Assembly (NCBI RefSeq): GCF_003946175.1
Contig: NZ_RHOK01000016.1
Span: forward strand, 1 to 58,546
Source: Lacticaseibacillus suibinensis
GTDB lineage: Bacteria; Bacillota; Bacilli; Lactobacillales; Lactobacillaceae
Length of the DNA: 58,546 nucleotides
Direction of reading: 5' to 3'
The notes under the pieces were generated by a model. That model was not told where the DNA came from, made no database searches, and worked only from the letters and a program-made list of their open reading frames with translations. The translations under genes and the position numbers were made by a program. The number at the start of each line of letters is the position of its first letter. Position 1 is the stretch's first letter. Shown here piece by piece: positions 22,268 through 30,872 of the stretch.

Positions 22268-23614
22268 ATGAGTGGTGATTCTGCGGGTCCTTTATGGAGC
22301 CAATTATTACTGATTGTGATTTTGACTGTGATCAATGCCTGCTTTGCAGCGGCAGAAATCGCAGTGGTGTCGTTGTCCCGATCGAAAATGGAAGGCCAGG
22401 CTAAGGCCGGCGATAAAAAGGCGGCCAAGTTGGTCACCATTATGAATAACTCGACCAACTTCTTGGCCACGATTCAAGTCGGCATTACCTTCGCTGGCTT
22501 CTTCGCTTCGGCTTCCGCAGCGACCACGTTAGCGTCCCGCCTGGAGCCGGTGTTTGGGGGCTTGAGTTTTGGCCATGAGCTGGCGGTGATTGTCGTCACG
22601 CTGATTTTGTCCTACTTCTCGCTGGTGTTCGGTGAGCTTTATCCCAAACAAGTGGCGCTCCAAATGACTGAACGAGTGGCGAAAGCGGCGGTGACGCCAA
22701 TTTCTTGGCTCAGCGTGGCGCTACGGCCCTTCGTGTGGTTGCTTTCAGCGTCCACGAATTTACTGATGAAGGTAACGCCGCTGAAGTTTGCGGCGCAAGG
22801 CGACCAGGTCACCCGTGAAGAAATGGTGTCCATGATCGAAAGTGGCAAGCAATCCGGGGCGATTGACAAGGACGAGTACGAAATGCTGGAAGGCATCATC
22901 AGTTTGTCCAATAAGTTGGCCCGGGAAGTGATGGTGCCGCGGATTGATGCTTTCATGGTGAACGCTGATGAGCCTGATTCCGAAGCGATTGATGAAATCC
23001 TCGGCAATATCTACTCGCGCATCCCGGTTTATCAAGGCGATAAGGATCAGGTGGTCGGCATTGTGCATGTGCGCAACTTGCTGCGCGCGGCCCGCAAAGT
23101 CGGCTTTGAGCAGGTGCGGCTGGAAGACATTATGACGGAACCGTTGTTTGTGCCAGAAACCATCAGCATTGACGATCTGCTGACAGAAATGCGCATTCGC
23201 CAGCAGCAAATGGGCATCTTACTTGATGAATATGGCGGCGTGGTTGGGATTGTCACGATTGAAGACCTGATTGAGGAAATCGTCGGTGACATCGATGACG
23301 AATCGGATTCGGCGACGGTGAACTACACCAAGCTCGATGAGGATGATTTTCTGGTCAACGGCCGGATGACGCTGAATGACCTCAATGCGGAATTTGGCCT
23401 GAATTTGACCGCCCCTGATGTGGATACCATCGCTGGTTATATGATTAATCAGCTTGGCGCCATTCCGACTAATCACAAAAAGGAAACCATTCCGATTCCC
23501 GGCGGCACGTTGACATCTGGCAAAATCGAAAAGTCGCGCCTGATTAATGTGCATTTGCACTTGCCAAAGCAGCCGCAAGCGGCCGGACCGAAACGTGAAG
23601 GTGGGGAAGACTAA
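22268..23614 (+). CDS. CNNM/CorC (hemolysin C-type) membrane protein
   Basis: The 448-aa protein has an N-terminal CNNM/DUF21 transmembrane domain (about 1-200, three to four helices, with the conserved CFAAAEIAVVSLSRSKME re-entrant/helix segment and FGELYPKQVALQ), a pair of CBS domains (about 215-340: REVMVPRIDAFMV, GNIYSRIPVYQGDKDQVVGIVHVRNLL, DLLTEMRIRQQQMGILLDEYGG) and a C-terminal CorC/HlyC domain (about 350-430). Family members transport Mg2+ or related cations and sense ATP/Mg through the CBS pair. AAGGAAAG precedes the ATG. It is probably co-transcribed with the permease upstream; the structured repeats start just after it. Confidence 0.9.
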   Translation: MSGDSAGPLWSQLLLIVILTVINACFAAAEIAVVSLSRSKMEGQAKAGDKKAAKLVTIMNNSTNFLATIQVGITFAGFFASASAATTLASRLEPVFGGLSFGHELAVIVVTLILSYFSLVFGELYPKQVALQMTERVAKAAVTPISWLSVALRPFVWLLSASTNLLMKVTPLKFAAQGDQVTREEMVSMIESGKQSGAIDKDEYEMLEGIISLSNKLAREVMVPRIDAFMVNADEPDSEAIDEILGNIYSRIPVYQGDKDQVVGIVHVRNLLRAARKVGFEQVRLEDIMTEPLFVPETISIDDLLTEMRIRQQQMGILLDEYGGVVGIVTIEDLIEEIVGDIDDESDSATVNYTKLDEDDFLVNGRMTLNDLNAEFGLNLTAPDVDTIAGYMINQLGAIPTNHKKETIPIPGGTLTSGKIEKSRLINVHLHLPKQPQAAGPKREGGED

Positions 23615-23619
23615 GAGTA

Positions 23620-23672
23620 AGGCCTTGAGCTAGGCTACTCGTCAGGCTAAGTGCGGGCTCGCTCCACAGCAA
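23620..23672 (-). repeat. Structured intergenic repeat, half copy (element F')
   Basis: This stretch resembles the right arm of element F (23745-23797) over about 53 bp (roughly four in five positions): AAGGCC(T/C)TGAGCTAGGCTA, then GCTAAGTGCG and CTCC(A/G)CAGC. The matching left arm is absent, so it is a truncated copy. It lies 70 bp before the complete element. Confidence 0.7.
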
Positions 23673-23680
23673 GTAGTTGC

Positions 23681-23797
23681 GCTCCGGCGGGCAACGCTGG
23701 AGTGATTAACTACGCCCAGGGCCTCGAAGCCAAAAGCAGGCTTCAAGGCCCTGAGCTAGGCTAATCATCCCGCTAAGTGCGCCCGCCTCCGCAGCCT
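23681..23797 (-). repeat. Structured intergenic repeat, element F (TAGCCTAGC-loop type)
   Basis: The outer stem 23686-23692/23781-23787 (GGCGGGC/GCCCGCC) has a 3x3 TCC/TCC loop just outside (23683-23685/23788-23790), flanked by a GC/GC pair. The inner stem is 23717-23724/23746-23753 and the tip helix GAAGCC/GGCTTC is 23726-23731/23739-23744. The internal loop between the stems carries TAGCCTAGC and GCGTAG on the minus strand, as in element E, while every helix differs from E by paired changes. The terminator-less hlyC-type gene lies upstream and the prfC promoter follows. Confidence 0.75.
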
Positions 23798-23812
23798 GCT
23801 TTGCGCCTTTAG

Positions 23813-23841
23813 TTGCGGTGGTTCCTTGTATTCACTATAAT
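23813..23841 (+). promoter_or_regulatory. Promoter of the prfC transcript
   Basis: A -35 TTGCGG (23813-23818) and a perfect -10 TATAAT (23836-23841) with a 17-bp spacer. It leaves an untranslated leader of about 110 nt that contains a hairpin. Confidence 0.65.
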
Positions 23842-23854
23842 ATTAAAAAGACCT

Positions 23855-23887
23855 AGTCTCGGTGGACTGTTGCCGGGACTTATTTTA
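23855..23887 (+). promoter_or_regulatory. Leader hairpin ahead of prfC
   Basis: AGTCTCGG (23855-23862) pairs with CCGGGACT (23873-23880), one T-G pair, followed by TATTTTA. It could be an early terminator or attenuator in the leader; no leader peptide is evident. Confidence 0.4.
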
Positions 23888-23958
23888 TGAAGCGAGGTTG
23901 GGCCAATGTGAGTGCGCGGTTGTCGATCGCTGGCGGGATTTTGAAAGGAATTTAAGTT

Positions 23959-25536
23959 ATGAAACCACAAGAATTAAAGGATGAGGTGGCCAAACGGCGG
24001 ACGTTTGCGATCATTTCTCACCCCGATGCCGGGAAAACGACGATTACCGAGCAGTTGCTGTTGTACGGAGGCGTGATTCGCGAAGCTGGGACGGTGAAGG
24101 GGCGCAAGTCTGGCCACTTTGCTAAGTCTGACTGGATGGCCATCGAAAAGCAGCGCGGGATTTCGGTCACTAGTTCGGTGCTCCAGTTTGGCTACCAAGG
24201 CAAGCAAATCAATATTTTGGACACCCCTGGGCACGAAGACTTCTCCGAAGATACCTACCGCACCCTGATGGCGGTGGACGCCGCCGTGATGGTCATTGAC
24301 TCGGCCAAAGGGATTGAAGCCCAAACCAAAAAGTTGTTCAAGGTCGTCAAACAGCGCGGTATTCCAATTTTCACGTTCATGAACAAACTGGACCGCGATG
24401 GTCGTGAACCGCTGGATTTGATTGCTGAGCTGGAAGACTTACTGGGCATCGAGGGTTACGCGATGAACTGGCCGATTGGCATGGGTAAGGGCCTGGTTGG
24501 CTTGTACGACCGCGTCGCCAATCGGATTGAGCTCTATCGCGACAATGAAGCCGGCGAGAAGTATCTGCCGCTGAACGCAGATGGTGAGCTCGACCCAAGT
24601 GAACCACTGACCAATGAATCGATTTATCGCGACACGTTGGACGATATTGAACTGCTCAATGACGCCGGCAACCAATATGATTTGAAAAAAATCATGCGCG
24701 GCGAACAGACACCAGTATTCTTCGGCTCCGCGCTGACGAACTTCGGCGTTCAGACCTTCTTGGACCACTTCGTCAACATGGCGCCGGAACCTGGTCCGCA
24801 TCGCCTGCTTGATGGCACGGAATTGTCCCCAACGGCCCCAGATTTTTCTGGCTTTGTGTTCAAAATTCAGGCTAACATGAATCCTAATCATCGCGACCGG
24901 ATTGCCTTTGTCCGCATCGGCGCCGGCGAGTTCGAGCGTGGCATGGATGTCACCCTGACCCGCACCGATAAGAAGCTGCGGCTGAACAATTCGACCGAAT
25001 TCATGGCCGATAGCCGGGAGCAGGTCCAAACTGCAGTGGCCGGCGATATCGTCGGCTTGTATGACACCGGGAATTTTCAAATTGGCGACACGATCTATGC
25101 CGGGAAGACGCCGGTGGAATATGAGAAGTTGCCACAGTTTACGCCAGAGTTGTTTATGCGGGTGACGCCGAAAAACGTCATGAAGCAAAAGAGTTTCCAC
25201 AAGGGCATGCAGCAACTGGTGCAAGAAGGCGCCGTGCAGCTCTATCGCACGTACACCACCAACGATTACATTCTCGGGGCGGTGGGGCAGCTGCAGTTTG
25301 AAGTCTTCAAGTTCCGGATGCAAAATGAATACAATTCGGAAGTCGTGATGAGCCCGATCGGTAGCCGCGTGGCGCGCTGGATCGACCCTGATCAGTTAGA
25401 TGAAAAGATGAGCAGTACGCGGAATTTACTGGTCAAGGATATGCAAGGCCAGCCGCTGTTCCTGTTTGAAAACCAGTACGCAGAGCGCTGGTTTGCCGAT
25501 AAGTATCCTGACGTGAAATTAACTGCGAAACTGTAA
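23959..25536 (+). CDS. prfC: Peptide chain release factor 3
   Basis: RF3 is a GTPase that recycles RF1/RF2 from the ribosome after peptide release. The 525-aa length and motifs fit: P-loop SHPDAGKTT (about 20-28), [12 protein letters not shown] switch I region, [14 protein letters not shown] (G3), [13 protein letters not shown] (G4), then domain II and the RF3-specific C-terminal part (FELFMRVTP-like [39 protein letters not shown]). GTP-binding residues are intact. GAAAGGAATTTAAG precedes the ATG at 23959. The SseB-like gene follows 30 bp later and may share the transcript. Confidence 0.96.
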   Translation: MKPQELKDEVAKRRTFAIISHPDAGKTTITEQLLLYGGVIREAGTVKGRKSGHFAKSDWMAIEKQRGISVTSSVLQFGYQGKQINILDTPGHEDFSEDTYRTLMAVDAAVMVIDSAKGIEAQTKKLFKVVKQRGIPIFTFMNKLDRDGREPLDLIAELEDLLGIEGYAMNWPIGMGKGLVGLYDRVANRIELYRDNEAGEKYLPLNADGELDPSEPLTNESIYRDTLDDIELLNDAGNQYDLKKIMRGEQTPVFFGSALTNFGVQTFLDHFVNMAPEPGPHRLLDGTELSPTAPDFSGFVFKIQANMNPNHRDRIAFVRIGAGEFERGMDVTLTRTDKKLRLNNSTEFMADSREQVQTAVAGDIVGLYDTGNFQIGDTIYAGKTPVEYEKLPQFTPELFMRVTPKNVMKQKSFHKGMQQLVQEGAVQLYRTYTTNDYILGAVGQLQFEVFKFRMQNEYNSEVVMSPIGSRVARWIDPDQLDEKMSSTRNLLVKDMQGQPLFLFENQYAERWFADKYPDVKLTAKL

Positions 25537-25566
25537 GCACCGCGGCAGGCGGAGGAGGAGTTTGAA

Positions 25567-26388
25567 ATGACAGAAAACGAGCACAATTTGGCCGTTCAAG
25601 GCGTCACGAATGATGGCTTGCTAGCTAAGTGGAACAGCTACCGGCTGGAAGACAACGATGAAAACATGAGTGCCTTTCTTGAAGAACTGATTGAACACGC
25701 AACGCTTTTGATGGTGGTGTTGGCGGATCAGGAAATCAAAACTGATGAAGCCGGCAAGGCCCAAATGGACGCCGACGTCGACATGAAGTTCCCGCTGATG
25801 ACCACGCAGGACAATCGCCAGATCCAACCACTGTTCACCGACTGGCAGGAAGTCAACATGATGTTCGACAACTGGCACAATGCCGGCTTGGATGAGAATG
25901 TTGACCGCGCCTCAATTTTGCCCATCAATTTTTATGACCTATCTGAATTGATTAAAAATAACGATTCGGTCAACGGCATCGCTATCAATCCTTTCGCTGA
26001 TAACATCTTCCTCGACCGGCCAATGGTGGCTGATTTGGCCAAGCAGGCGCGCGCGCATCATGCCGACAAGGACGAGGTGCAGGTGGCGGTCAGCGACCCA
26101 ACTGATTTGCCGAAGGACCTGTGGCCGGCGCTGAAAGCTAAGCTGACCAAGGCGGAATCCGTCAAGCGGGCTTGGCTGCGGCTGATGCATTATGATGGCA
26201 CCGAGCACCTGATTTTGATCGTCGATGCCCCTGATGAAGATGCTGCTGCTATGACGGCATTGACCGAAGCCTTGGGTCAAACCGGTGAGAAATATCTTGC
26301 CGATGTGGAGCTGGGGATGAGCGCCGTTGGTTATGATGACGACACCGCGCCTATCGTTGCCGGCGTGGATCCACTATTCACGCGTTAA
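25567..26388 (+). CDS. SseB-family protein
   Basis: The 273-aa acidic soluble protein has an N-terminal SseB-like domain (about 28-150: LEELIEHATLLMVVLADQE, KFPLMTTQDNRQIQPLFTDW, ASILPINFYDLSELIKNN, GIAINPFADNIFL) and a C-terminal SseB domain (about 165-270: WPALKAKLTKAESVKRAWLRLM, ILIVDAPDEDAAAMTALTEAL). The family is defined by an E. coli protein linked to serine sensitivity; its molecular role is unknown. A GGAGGAGGAG site precedes the ATG. It lies downstream of prfC with only 30 bp between, and a strong terminator follows. Confidence 0.85.
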   Translation: MTENEHNLAVQGVTNDGLLAKWNSYRLEDNDENMSAFLEELIEHATLLMVVLADQEIKTDEAGKAQMDADVDMKFPLMTTQDNRQIQPLFTDWQEVNMMFDNWHNAGLDENVDRASILPINFYDLSELIKNNDSVNGIAINPFADNIFLDRPMVADLAKQARAHHADKDEVQVAVSDPTDLPKDLWPALKAKLTKAESVKRAWLRLMHYDGTEHLILIVDAPDEDAAAMTALTEALGQTGEKYLADVELGMSAVGYDDDTAPIVAGVDPLFTR

Positions 26389-26398
26389 TCGCTTGTTG

Positions 26399-26426
26399 CC
26401 CTCACTGCTTTGGCAGTGGGGGTTTT
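26399..26426 (+). terminator. Rho-independent terminator after the SseB-like gene
   Basis: A 10-bp stem CCCTCACTGC / GCAGTGGGGG (one T-G) with a TTTG loop and a T run. Confidence 0.9.
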
Positions 26427-26481
26427 GCTTTATTAGGCTGGCGTCGCGCAGGGGCCACTGGCAGCACAAAATGAGCCACGC

Positions 26482-26530
26482 AAAAAGGCCATTGGCGGGA
26501 ATTCCTAGAATTCGCCACCAATGGCCTTTT
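26482..26530 (-). terminator. Long terminator of the MucBP gene (possibly bidirectional)
   Basis: AAAAGGCCATTGG pairs with CCAATGGCCTTTT, then after one mismatched pair GG with CC and GAATTC with GAATTC, giving a stem of about 22 bp with A and T tracts outside. Confidence 0.88.
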
Positions 26531-26532
26531 GC

Positions 26533-27612
26533 CTAGCTGGTTGATGCTTCTGCTAATTTAAGATACAGGCCCTGGACATAAGCGCCAGTGCTGAGCTGAT
26601 ACCACTGGCTACCATCACTGACCACCGCCAGTCGAATCAGTTGCACCGTGCTACCTGCGGCCAAGCGGTCTGGTTTAACCATTTCGTAAGGCGCGGTCCA
26701 TAAGGAAACGCCACTGAAGGTATCGACGACGGCGACCTGTTGAATCGGCGTGAAGGTCACGGCCCGGGCCGGGTCAGGGAGCCGCAAGGTGGCAGGCGCG
26801 GGCAGGTAGGGATTGGTGTCCTGCGGCATGGTGAGATCAGCGGTAATCCACAGACTCCCGCCTAAATCGAGCCAAATGTCACCGGTGGCACTTTGCGCAA
26901 TGCTGAAGACGCGCCAAAAAGAATGCAGCGGTAAGGTGCGGCGGTAGGCGCTGGGCGCGTTGGGCGTCGCGTAGGCTGGTTTGGCGCCCAGCAGTTCCAC
27001 ATAGGTGGCCGGAGCGGCCTCGCGCGTGAGCTCAGGGCTGAGTTGATAACGGAAGCGCACTGTCTGCGCAGTTTTGGTGAAGTGTCCTTGCTGAGTCGCG
27101 GTTTCGCCGGCGGCAAGCGGGTAATCTGCCAGCGCGTGCGCCGTGAAGCTGGCATTGAGAGGGCCAATATGTAGCTGGGGCGCCGTTAAGAGATGGCCTT
27201 GCTCGTCGCGGTGATAAATGGTAACCGGGGCGGCCAGATGCGGTTCGTATAGAAGGTAGATGACCTGGTTGGTTGGCGGAAAGCGGTCAATATAGCCGGT
27301 GATTTCGACAAGCTCATACCCGGGTAGCACTGGCCACGGGAAAGTCAGCTTAGCGCCAGTCGGGCCGTGCAAATATTGAGCCGGATAGAGGGCCTTTTGC
27401 ATGCCGCGCTGCCGGTAATAGACGGCAACGCGCACGTTGCGGCTCGTTGGGCCGGTGGCTGGCGGTAAGCTGTTCGCCACCCGTGGGGCATTAGTGGGCC
27501 GGTTGGGGGCGGGCTGCGGTTGCCCCGCCGCCGGTTCGGCATGTGGCCGGGTTGGCGGTTGCCGCCGGGCAGGGCGCGTGAAGAGGGCTTTTAGCGTTGA
27601 AAGAAAACTCAT
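26533..27612 (-). CDS. MucBP-domain protein with SH3-like C-terminus, no signal peptide seen
   Basis: The 359-aa protein starts ATG at 27612 behind an AGGAGG. Residues 1-65 are a proline- and basic-rich tract without any hydrophobic stretch. Two MucBP-like repeats follow: about 66-125 (VYYRQRGMQKALYPAQYLHG ... LPGYELVEITGYID) and about 128-200 (VTIYHRDEQGHLLTAPQLHI). Further on come a beta-rich region (ITADLTMPQD near 265) and a C-terminal SH3/SLAP-like stretch (SLWTAPYE, QWYQLSTGAYVQGLYLKL). MucBP domains normally sit on sorted, secreted mucus-binding proteins, so the lack of a signal peptide and LPxTG motif is odd. It may be exported by a non-classical route or act inside. No upstream in-frame start adds a signal. 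Confidence 0.65.
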   Translation of the reverse strand: MSFLSTLKALFTRPARRQPPTRPHAEPAAGQPQPAPNRPTNAPRVANSLPPATGPTSRNVRVAVYYRQRGMQKALYPAQYLHGPTGAKLTFPWPVLPGYELVEITGYIDRFPPTNQVIYLLYEPHLAAPVTIYHRDEQGHLLTAPQLHIGPLNASFTAHALADYPLAAGETATQQGHFTKTAQTVRFRYQLSPELTREAAPATYVELLGAKPAYATPNAPSAYRRTLPLHSFWRVFSIAQSATGDIWLDLGGSLWITADLTMPQDTNPYLPAPATLRLPDPARAVTFTPIQQVAVVDTFSGVSLWTAPYEMVKPDRLAAGSTVQLIRLAVVSDGSQWYQLSTGAYVQGLYLKLAEASTS

Positions 27613-27629
27613 GGTGACCTCCTAGCAGA

Positions 27630-27656
27630 CAAAAAAGGCGCCATGTGCTGGCGCCT
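27630..27656 (-). terminator. Rho-independent terminator after the DUF1827 gene
   Basis: On the minus strand, a 7-bp stem GGCGCCA / TGGCGCC is followed by a T run. It lies just after the stop at 27666. Confidence 0.85.
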
Positions 27657-27665
27657 GGCCTTTAA

Positions 27666-27950
27666 TCAGATTTCTTCCGTGGTCAAGGACACTTCGGCGA
27701 GCTTATCGCCGCGAATGACGTTGACATCCTTAAAGGCGACATTGGAGAGCTTATCCAACGCAAAGGCAATTTCTGGATCTTTGATATTGCGCCGCTCATT
27801 GGTGAACAGTAACTCATCGTGGCCCTGCGCCCTGGTGAAAATCACTGTGGTACTCCCTAGGGAATAGACCTTGATATAGTTCGTGTCGGTATGGGCGAGC
27901 TGCTGTGCCACCAGATGCGGGTAGCTATTGGTGTTGTCGATCAACCGCAT
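27666..27950 (-). CDS. DUF1827 family protein
   Basis: The 94-aa product begins MRLIDNTNSYPHLVAQQL and continues with VYSLGSTTVIFTRAQGHDEL and a PEIAFALDKL helix, the pattern of DUF1827 proteins found in lactic acid bacteria. The start at 27950 was chosen because the family begins MRLID and a GGGGGC site lies about 9 bp upstream; an upstream in-frame ATG at 28013 has no family match. It lies just downstream of clpE on the same strand but behind that gene's terminator. The function is unknown. Confidence 0.8.
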   Translation of the reverse strand: MRLIDNTNSYPHLVAQQLAHTDTNYIKVYSLGSTTVIFTRAQGHDELLFTNERRNIKDPEIAFALDKLSNVAFKDVNVIRGDKLAEVSLTTEEI

Positions 27951-28070
27951 AATGTATGCCCCCAGTCTCGAATTATCTGACTTCATTATAAGGGAACGGT
28001 GACCAAAAACCAAAACTTTCTCACTATTCTGTTATAACTCATCATTTTAATCGGCCACCCCCCGTTTAAA

Positions 28071-28110
28071 TAACAAAAATGCCGCCAGTTTCAAGCTGAA
28101 ACTGGCGGCA
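28071..28110 (-). terminator. Rho-independent terminator after clpE
   Basis: On the minus strand, a 14-bp perfect stem TGCCGCCAGTTTCA / TGAAACTGGCGGCA with a 3-nt loop precedes a T-rich tract. Confidence 0.93.
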
Positions 28111-28116
28111 CGTTTG

Positions 28117-30330
28117 TTACGCGGTAGCACTATCAGTGATGGCAATATCACCTTTTTCAATCCTAGCTTCAAGTGCTTTGGCTTGTGGGTGATCGAGATA
28201 GTAGTCTGCCACGCGGTCTTCGATTTGTTCCTGAATGACACGGCGCAGTGGGCGGGCCCCCATCGCTGGGTCAAAGCCCAGTTCAACCAACTTCTCTTTG
28301 ACCGGTTCGGTGACTTTAATCGTCAAGCCTTGGTCTTTGATATTGGCATTGGTGTCGGCAATCATCAAGCTGACAATCTTCATCAAATCTGCTTTATCCA
28401 AAGCCTTGAATTCGACAATATCGTCGAAGCGGTTAAGGAATTCAGGTTTGAAGTAGTTGCCCAGCTGATTGAGCACGGACTTGGAGGTACCGTTAATCGA
28501 AGCGCCAAACCCGACGTTGGCTTCAGCGTCGGTGGAGCCGGCGTTAGAAGTCATGATGATGATGGTGTCCTTGAAGGAAACAGTGCGGCCTTGACTATCC
28601 GTCAAACGACCATCATCCAGAATCTGCAAGAACATATTCATTACATCAGGGTGGGCCTTTTCGATTTCGTCCAGCAAAATCAAGCTGTACGGATTACGCC
28701 GTACTTGCTCGGTCAGCTGACCAGCTTCTTCATAGCCGACATAGCCAGGAGGCGAACCGATGAGCTTAGACACGCTGAACTTTTCCATGTACTCCGACAT
28801 GTCAAACCGGATCATCGCGTTCTCGGAACCAAATAGTTCTTTAGCCAGCTGTTTGGCCAGCTCGGTTTTACCCACGCCGGTCGGGCCGACGAACAGGAAA
28901 GAACCAATTGGGCGACCAGTCTTGTTGAAGCCAATCCGGTTGCGGCGAATGGCCCGCGCCACTTTTTCCACGGCCTGGTTTTGACCAATGACGTGGCTTT
29001 CCAGATCAGGGACGAGGTTCTTCAACTGTTGCTGTTCCTGCTCCTTGAGCTCGCCGACTGGGATATTCGTCATCTGTTCAACGATTTGTTCCATGTCCTT
29101 TTCGGTGACGGCAGGCGTATCGCTGTCAGCTTGCTTGGTGTCCGTTTGCTGCATTTTCTCCAGCTTGGACACTTGATCGCGGTAGAAGGCGGCCTTCTCG
29201 TAGTCTTCCTGCTTCAAGGCGTCTTGCTTTTGCTTTTCGGCTTCGTCGATTTTGGCCTGAATGGCTTTGGGATCAGCCACCGTGATGGTCAAATTCTTGC
29301 GAGAGCCAGCTTCGTCGAGCAAGTCGATGGCTTTGTCAGGTAAATAACGATCCTGAATGTAGCGATTGGACAAATTCACTGCGGCTTCAATCGCGTCATC
29401 GGTGTATTTCACATGATGATACGCCTCATAACGCGGCTGGATGCCTTTGAGAATCGCCATGGTTTCCTCGGGACTCGGTTCTTCCACCGTGACGGGTTGC
29501 AAGCGCCGGGCGAGGGCGGAGTCTTTTTCGATTTGGCGATATTCATTGGAAGTCGTTGCACCCACCAGCTGCAATTCGCCGCGGGCGAGGGCGGGCTTGA
29601 GCACGTTGCCGGCATCCATGCCGCCTTCAGCGTTACCAGCGCCGACGATTTCGTGAATTTCGTCGATAAATAAGATGATATTCGGGTTCTTCTTCAGTTC
29701 ATCGATCAGCTGCTGCATCCGCTGTTCGAACTGGCCGCGGATCCCGGTGCCTTGCACCAGCGAAACCACGTCGAGTTGTACGACTTGGCGGTCTTGCAGT
29801 TTGGTTGGGACCTCACCGTTAGCAATTTTCAGGGCAAGCCCTTCAACCACAGCGGTTTTACCCACCCCAGCTTCCCCGATGAGGACAGGGTTATTCTTCG
29901 TGCGGCGGTTCAAAATCTCGATGACTCGGGCGATTTCACCATCCCGGCCGATGACCGGATCGATTTCGCCATTCTTCGCTTTCGCCGTGAGGTTCACGCC
30001 GAATTGACCTAAGACGGAGTTGCCGCCTTGGCCGCCGCGACCATTGCCCCCGCGGCCGTTGCCGTTACCATTGCCGCCGCGCCCGCTTTGAGTGGGTGGG
30101 GTTTGGTCTGGCTGGCCTTGGGCGCCATTAGCCATGGCGCGGAAGATGTCATCAAGGCTGTTGAAGCCGAACGGATCGTTACTTGCATTCGTTGGGTTCA
30201 TATTGCCTCCTGCTTGTTGTTTAAGCTGCTGATAGCAGTTTTGGCATAGGTTGATTTCCTGGCGCTGACCATTAACACTGGTATACAGGTGAATGGTGGC
30301 CGGGTTTTGATGGCAGTTTTCACAGAGCAC
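28117..30330 (-). CDS. clpE: ClpE-type ATP-dependent Clp protease ATP-binding subunit
   Basis: The 737-aa AAA+ unfoldase works with ClpP to degrade or remodel damaged proteins under stress. The ClpE type is shown by the N-terminal zinc finger (C3, C6, C29, C32), a Gly/Asn-rich linker (about 64-103), AAA module 1 (Walker [10 protein letters not shown] near 152), a UVR-like coiled segment ([14 protein letters not shown], about 380-395) and AAA module 2 (Walker [10 protein letters not shown] near 478). ClpC would have N-repeats instead of the zinc finger. The start GTG at 30330 is the only in-frame choice keeping the zinc finger, but its Shine-Dalgarno is weak or distant. Both a CIRCE and a CtsR site lie in the promoter. 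Confidence 0.93.
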   Translation of the reverse strand: MLCENCHQNPATIHLYTSVNGQRQEINLCQNCYQQLKQQAGGNMNPTNASNDPFGFNSLDDIFRAMANGAQGQPDQTPPTQSGRGGNGNGNGRGGNGRGGQGGNSVLGQFGVNLTAKAKNGEIDPVIGRDGEIARVIEILNRRTKNNPVLIGEAGVGKTAVVEGLALKIANGEVPTKLQDRQVVQLDVVSLVQGTGIRGQFEQRMQQLIDELKKNPNIILFIDEIHEIVGAGNAEGGMDAGNVLKPALARGELQLVGATTSNEYRQIEKDSALARRLQPVTVEEPSPEETMAILKGIQPRYEAYHHVKYTDDAIEAAVNLSNRYIQDRYLPDKAIDLLDEAGSRKNLTITVADPKAIQAKIDEAEKQKQDALKQEDYEKAAFYRDQVSKLEKMQQTDTKQADSDTPAVTEKDMEQIVEQMTNIPVGELKEQEQQQLKNLVPDLESHVIGQNQAVEKVARAIRRNRIGFNKTGRPIGSFLFVGPTGVGKTELAKQLAKELFGSENAMIRFDMSEYMEKFSVSKLIGSPPGYVGYEEAGQLTEQVRRNPYSLILLDEIEKAHPDVMNMFLQILDDGRLTDSQGRTVSFKDTIIIMTSNAGSTDAEANVGFGASINGTSKSVLNQLGNYFKPEFLNRFDDIVEFKALDKADLMKIVSLMIADTNANIKDQGLTIKVTEPVKEKLVELGFDPAMGARPLRRVIQEQIEDRVADYYLDHPQAKALEARIEKGDIAITDSATA

Positions 30331-30388
30331 CGTTGTTCACAACCTTTCTTCTTCGCTTCCTCTGCCGCTTTGCAGAGTGGTCAAGAAT

Positions 30389-30405
30389 TTTGACCTTCTT
30401 TGACC
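30389..30405 (-). promoter_or_regulatory. CtsR operator upstream of clpE
   Basis: On the minus strand GGTCAAAGAAGGTCAAA is the heptad direct repeat of the CtsR consensus RGTCAAANANRGTCAAA. It lies just downstream of the -10 box, where CtsR would block transcription. Confidence 0.9.
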
Positions 30406-30413
30406 TTGGTTTA

Positions 30414-30441
30414 AGTTTACACCCTTCAAACCAAAATGCAA
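30414..30441 (-). promoter_or_regulatory. Promoter of clpE
   Basis: On the minus strand, -35 TTGCAT (30441-30436) and -10 TAAACT (30419-30414) have a 16-bp spacer. A CIRCE element begins at the -35 and the CtsR box follows the -10. Confidence 0.75.
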
Positions 30442-30465
30442 GCACTCTCGACCCTAGAGTGCTAA
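30441..30465 (-). promoter_or_regulatory. CIRCE element (HrcA operator) upstream of clpE
   Basis: AGCACTC-N9-GAGTGCT matches the CIRCE inverted repeat TTAGCACTC-N9-GAGTGCTAA with both arms perfect from AGCACTC inward; the downstream arm is complete (GAGTGCTAA). It abuts the -35, so HrcA would block RNA polymerase. Confidence 0.88.
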
Positions 30466-30491
30466 TTTTTCTTACTTTTAGTTTGGAGAAC

Positions 30492-30747
30492 GCGGGTGAC
30501 GTTGGTGGTGGGCTCCGCCTGGGGCGCGAGGCAGCCAGTGCGGCCGGCCCGAGCCAAAAGGCGGTCTCGGGCCTAAAGTTGAAGCCAGCTTCGCTTCGCT
30601 CATTGCTGTCTTCAACTTTGCCGCGATGAGGACTGGTCAGCCTGCCAAATGCGCAGTCTGACTAGTCCTCATCGTTTCACGGCTAGCCTCGCGCCCCAAG
30701 CTCCGCTCACCACCAACGTCACCCGCTCGATTACAGTAGGGGTTACC
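30492..30747 (-). repeat. Structured intergenic repeat, element B (outer stem plus three hairpins)
   Basis: The outer stem is a perfect 19 bp (30492-30510/30708-30726). It is interrupted by a 3x3 TCC/TCC loop flanked by GC pairs (left GCTCCGC 30512-30518, right 30700-30706), then a perfect 13 bp (30520-30532/30686-30698). The three inner hairpins are 30546-30553/30566-30573 (8 bp), 30575-30584/30610-30619 (10 bp) and 30625-30640/30658-30673 (16 bp, one G-T). The tail GATTACAGTAGG (30729-30740) follows. It is a homologue of element A with paired base changes. Any frames through it are unlikely to be coding. Confidence 0.82.
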
Positions 30748-30872
30748 TGCTGACCTTCCTGCTTTATCCTATAATCTGCAATCCTTTATTTGCCAAGTGT
30801 AGCGTAAAGGAGATGTCATTTGACTCAAGGCAACACGAAAAGTGAAGTCGTTACTGTTAGCTAGCGGGTGTG

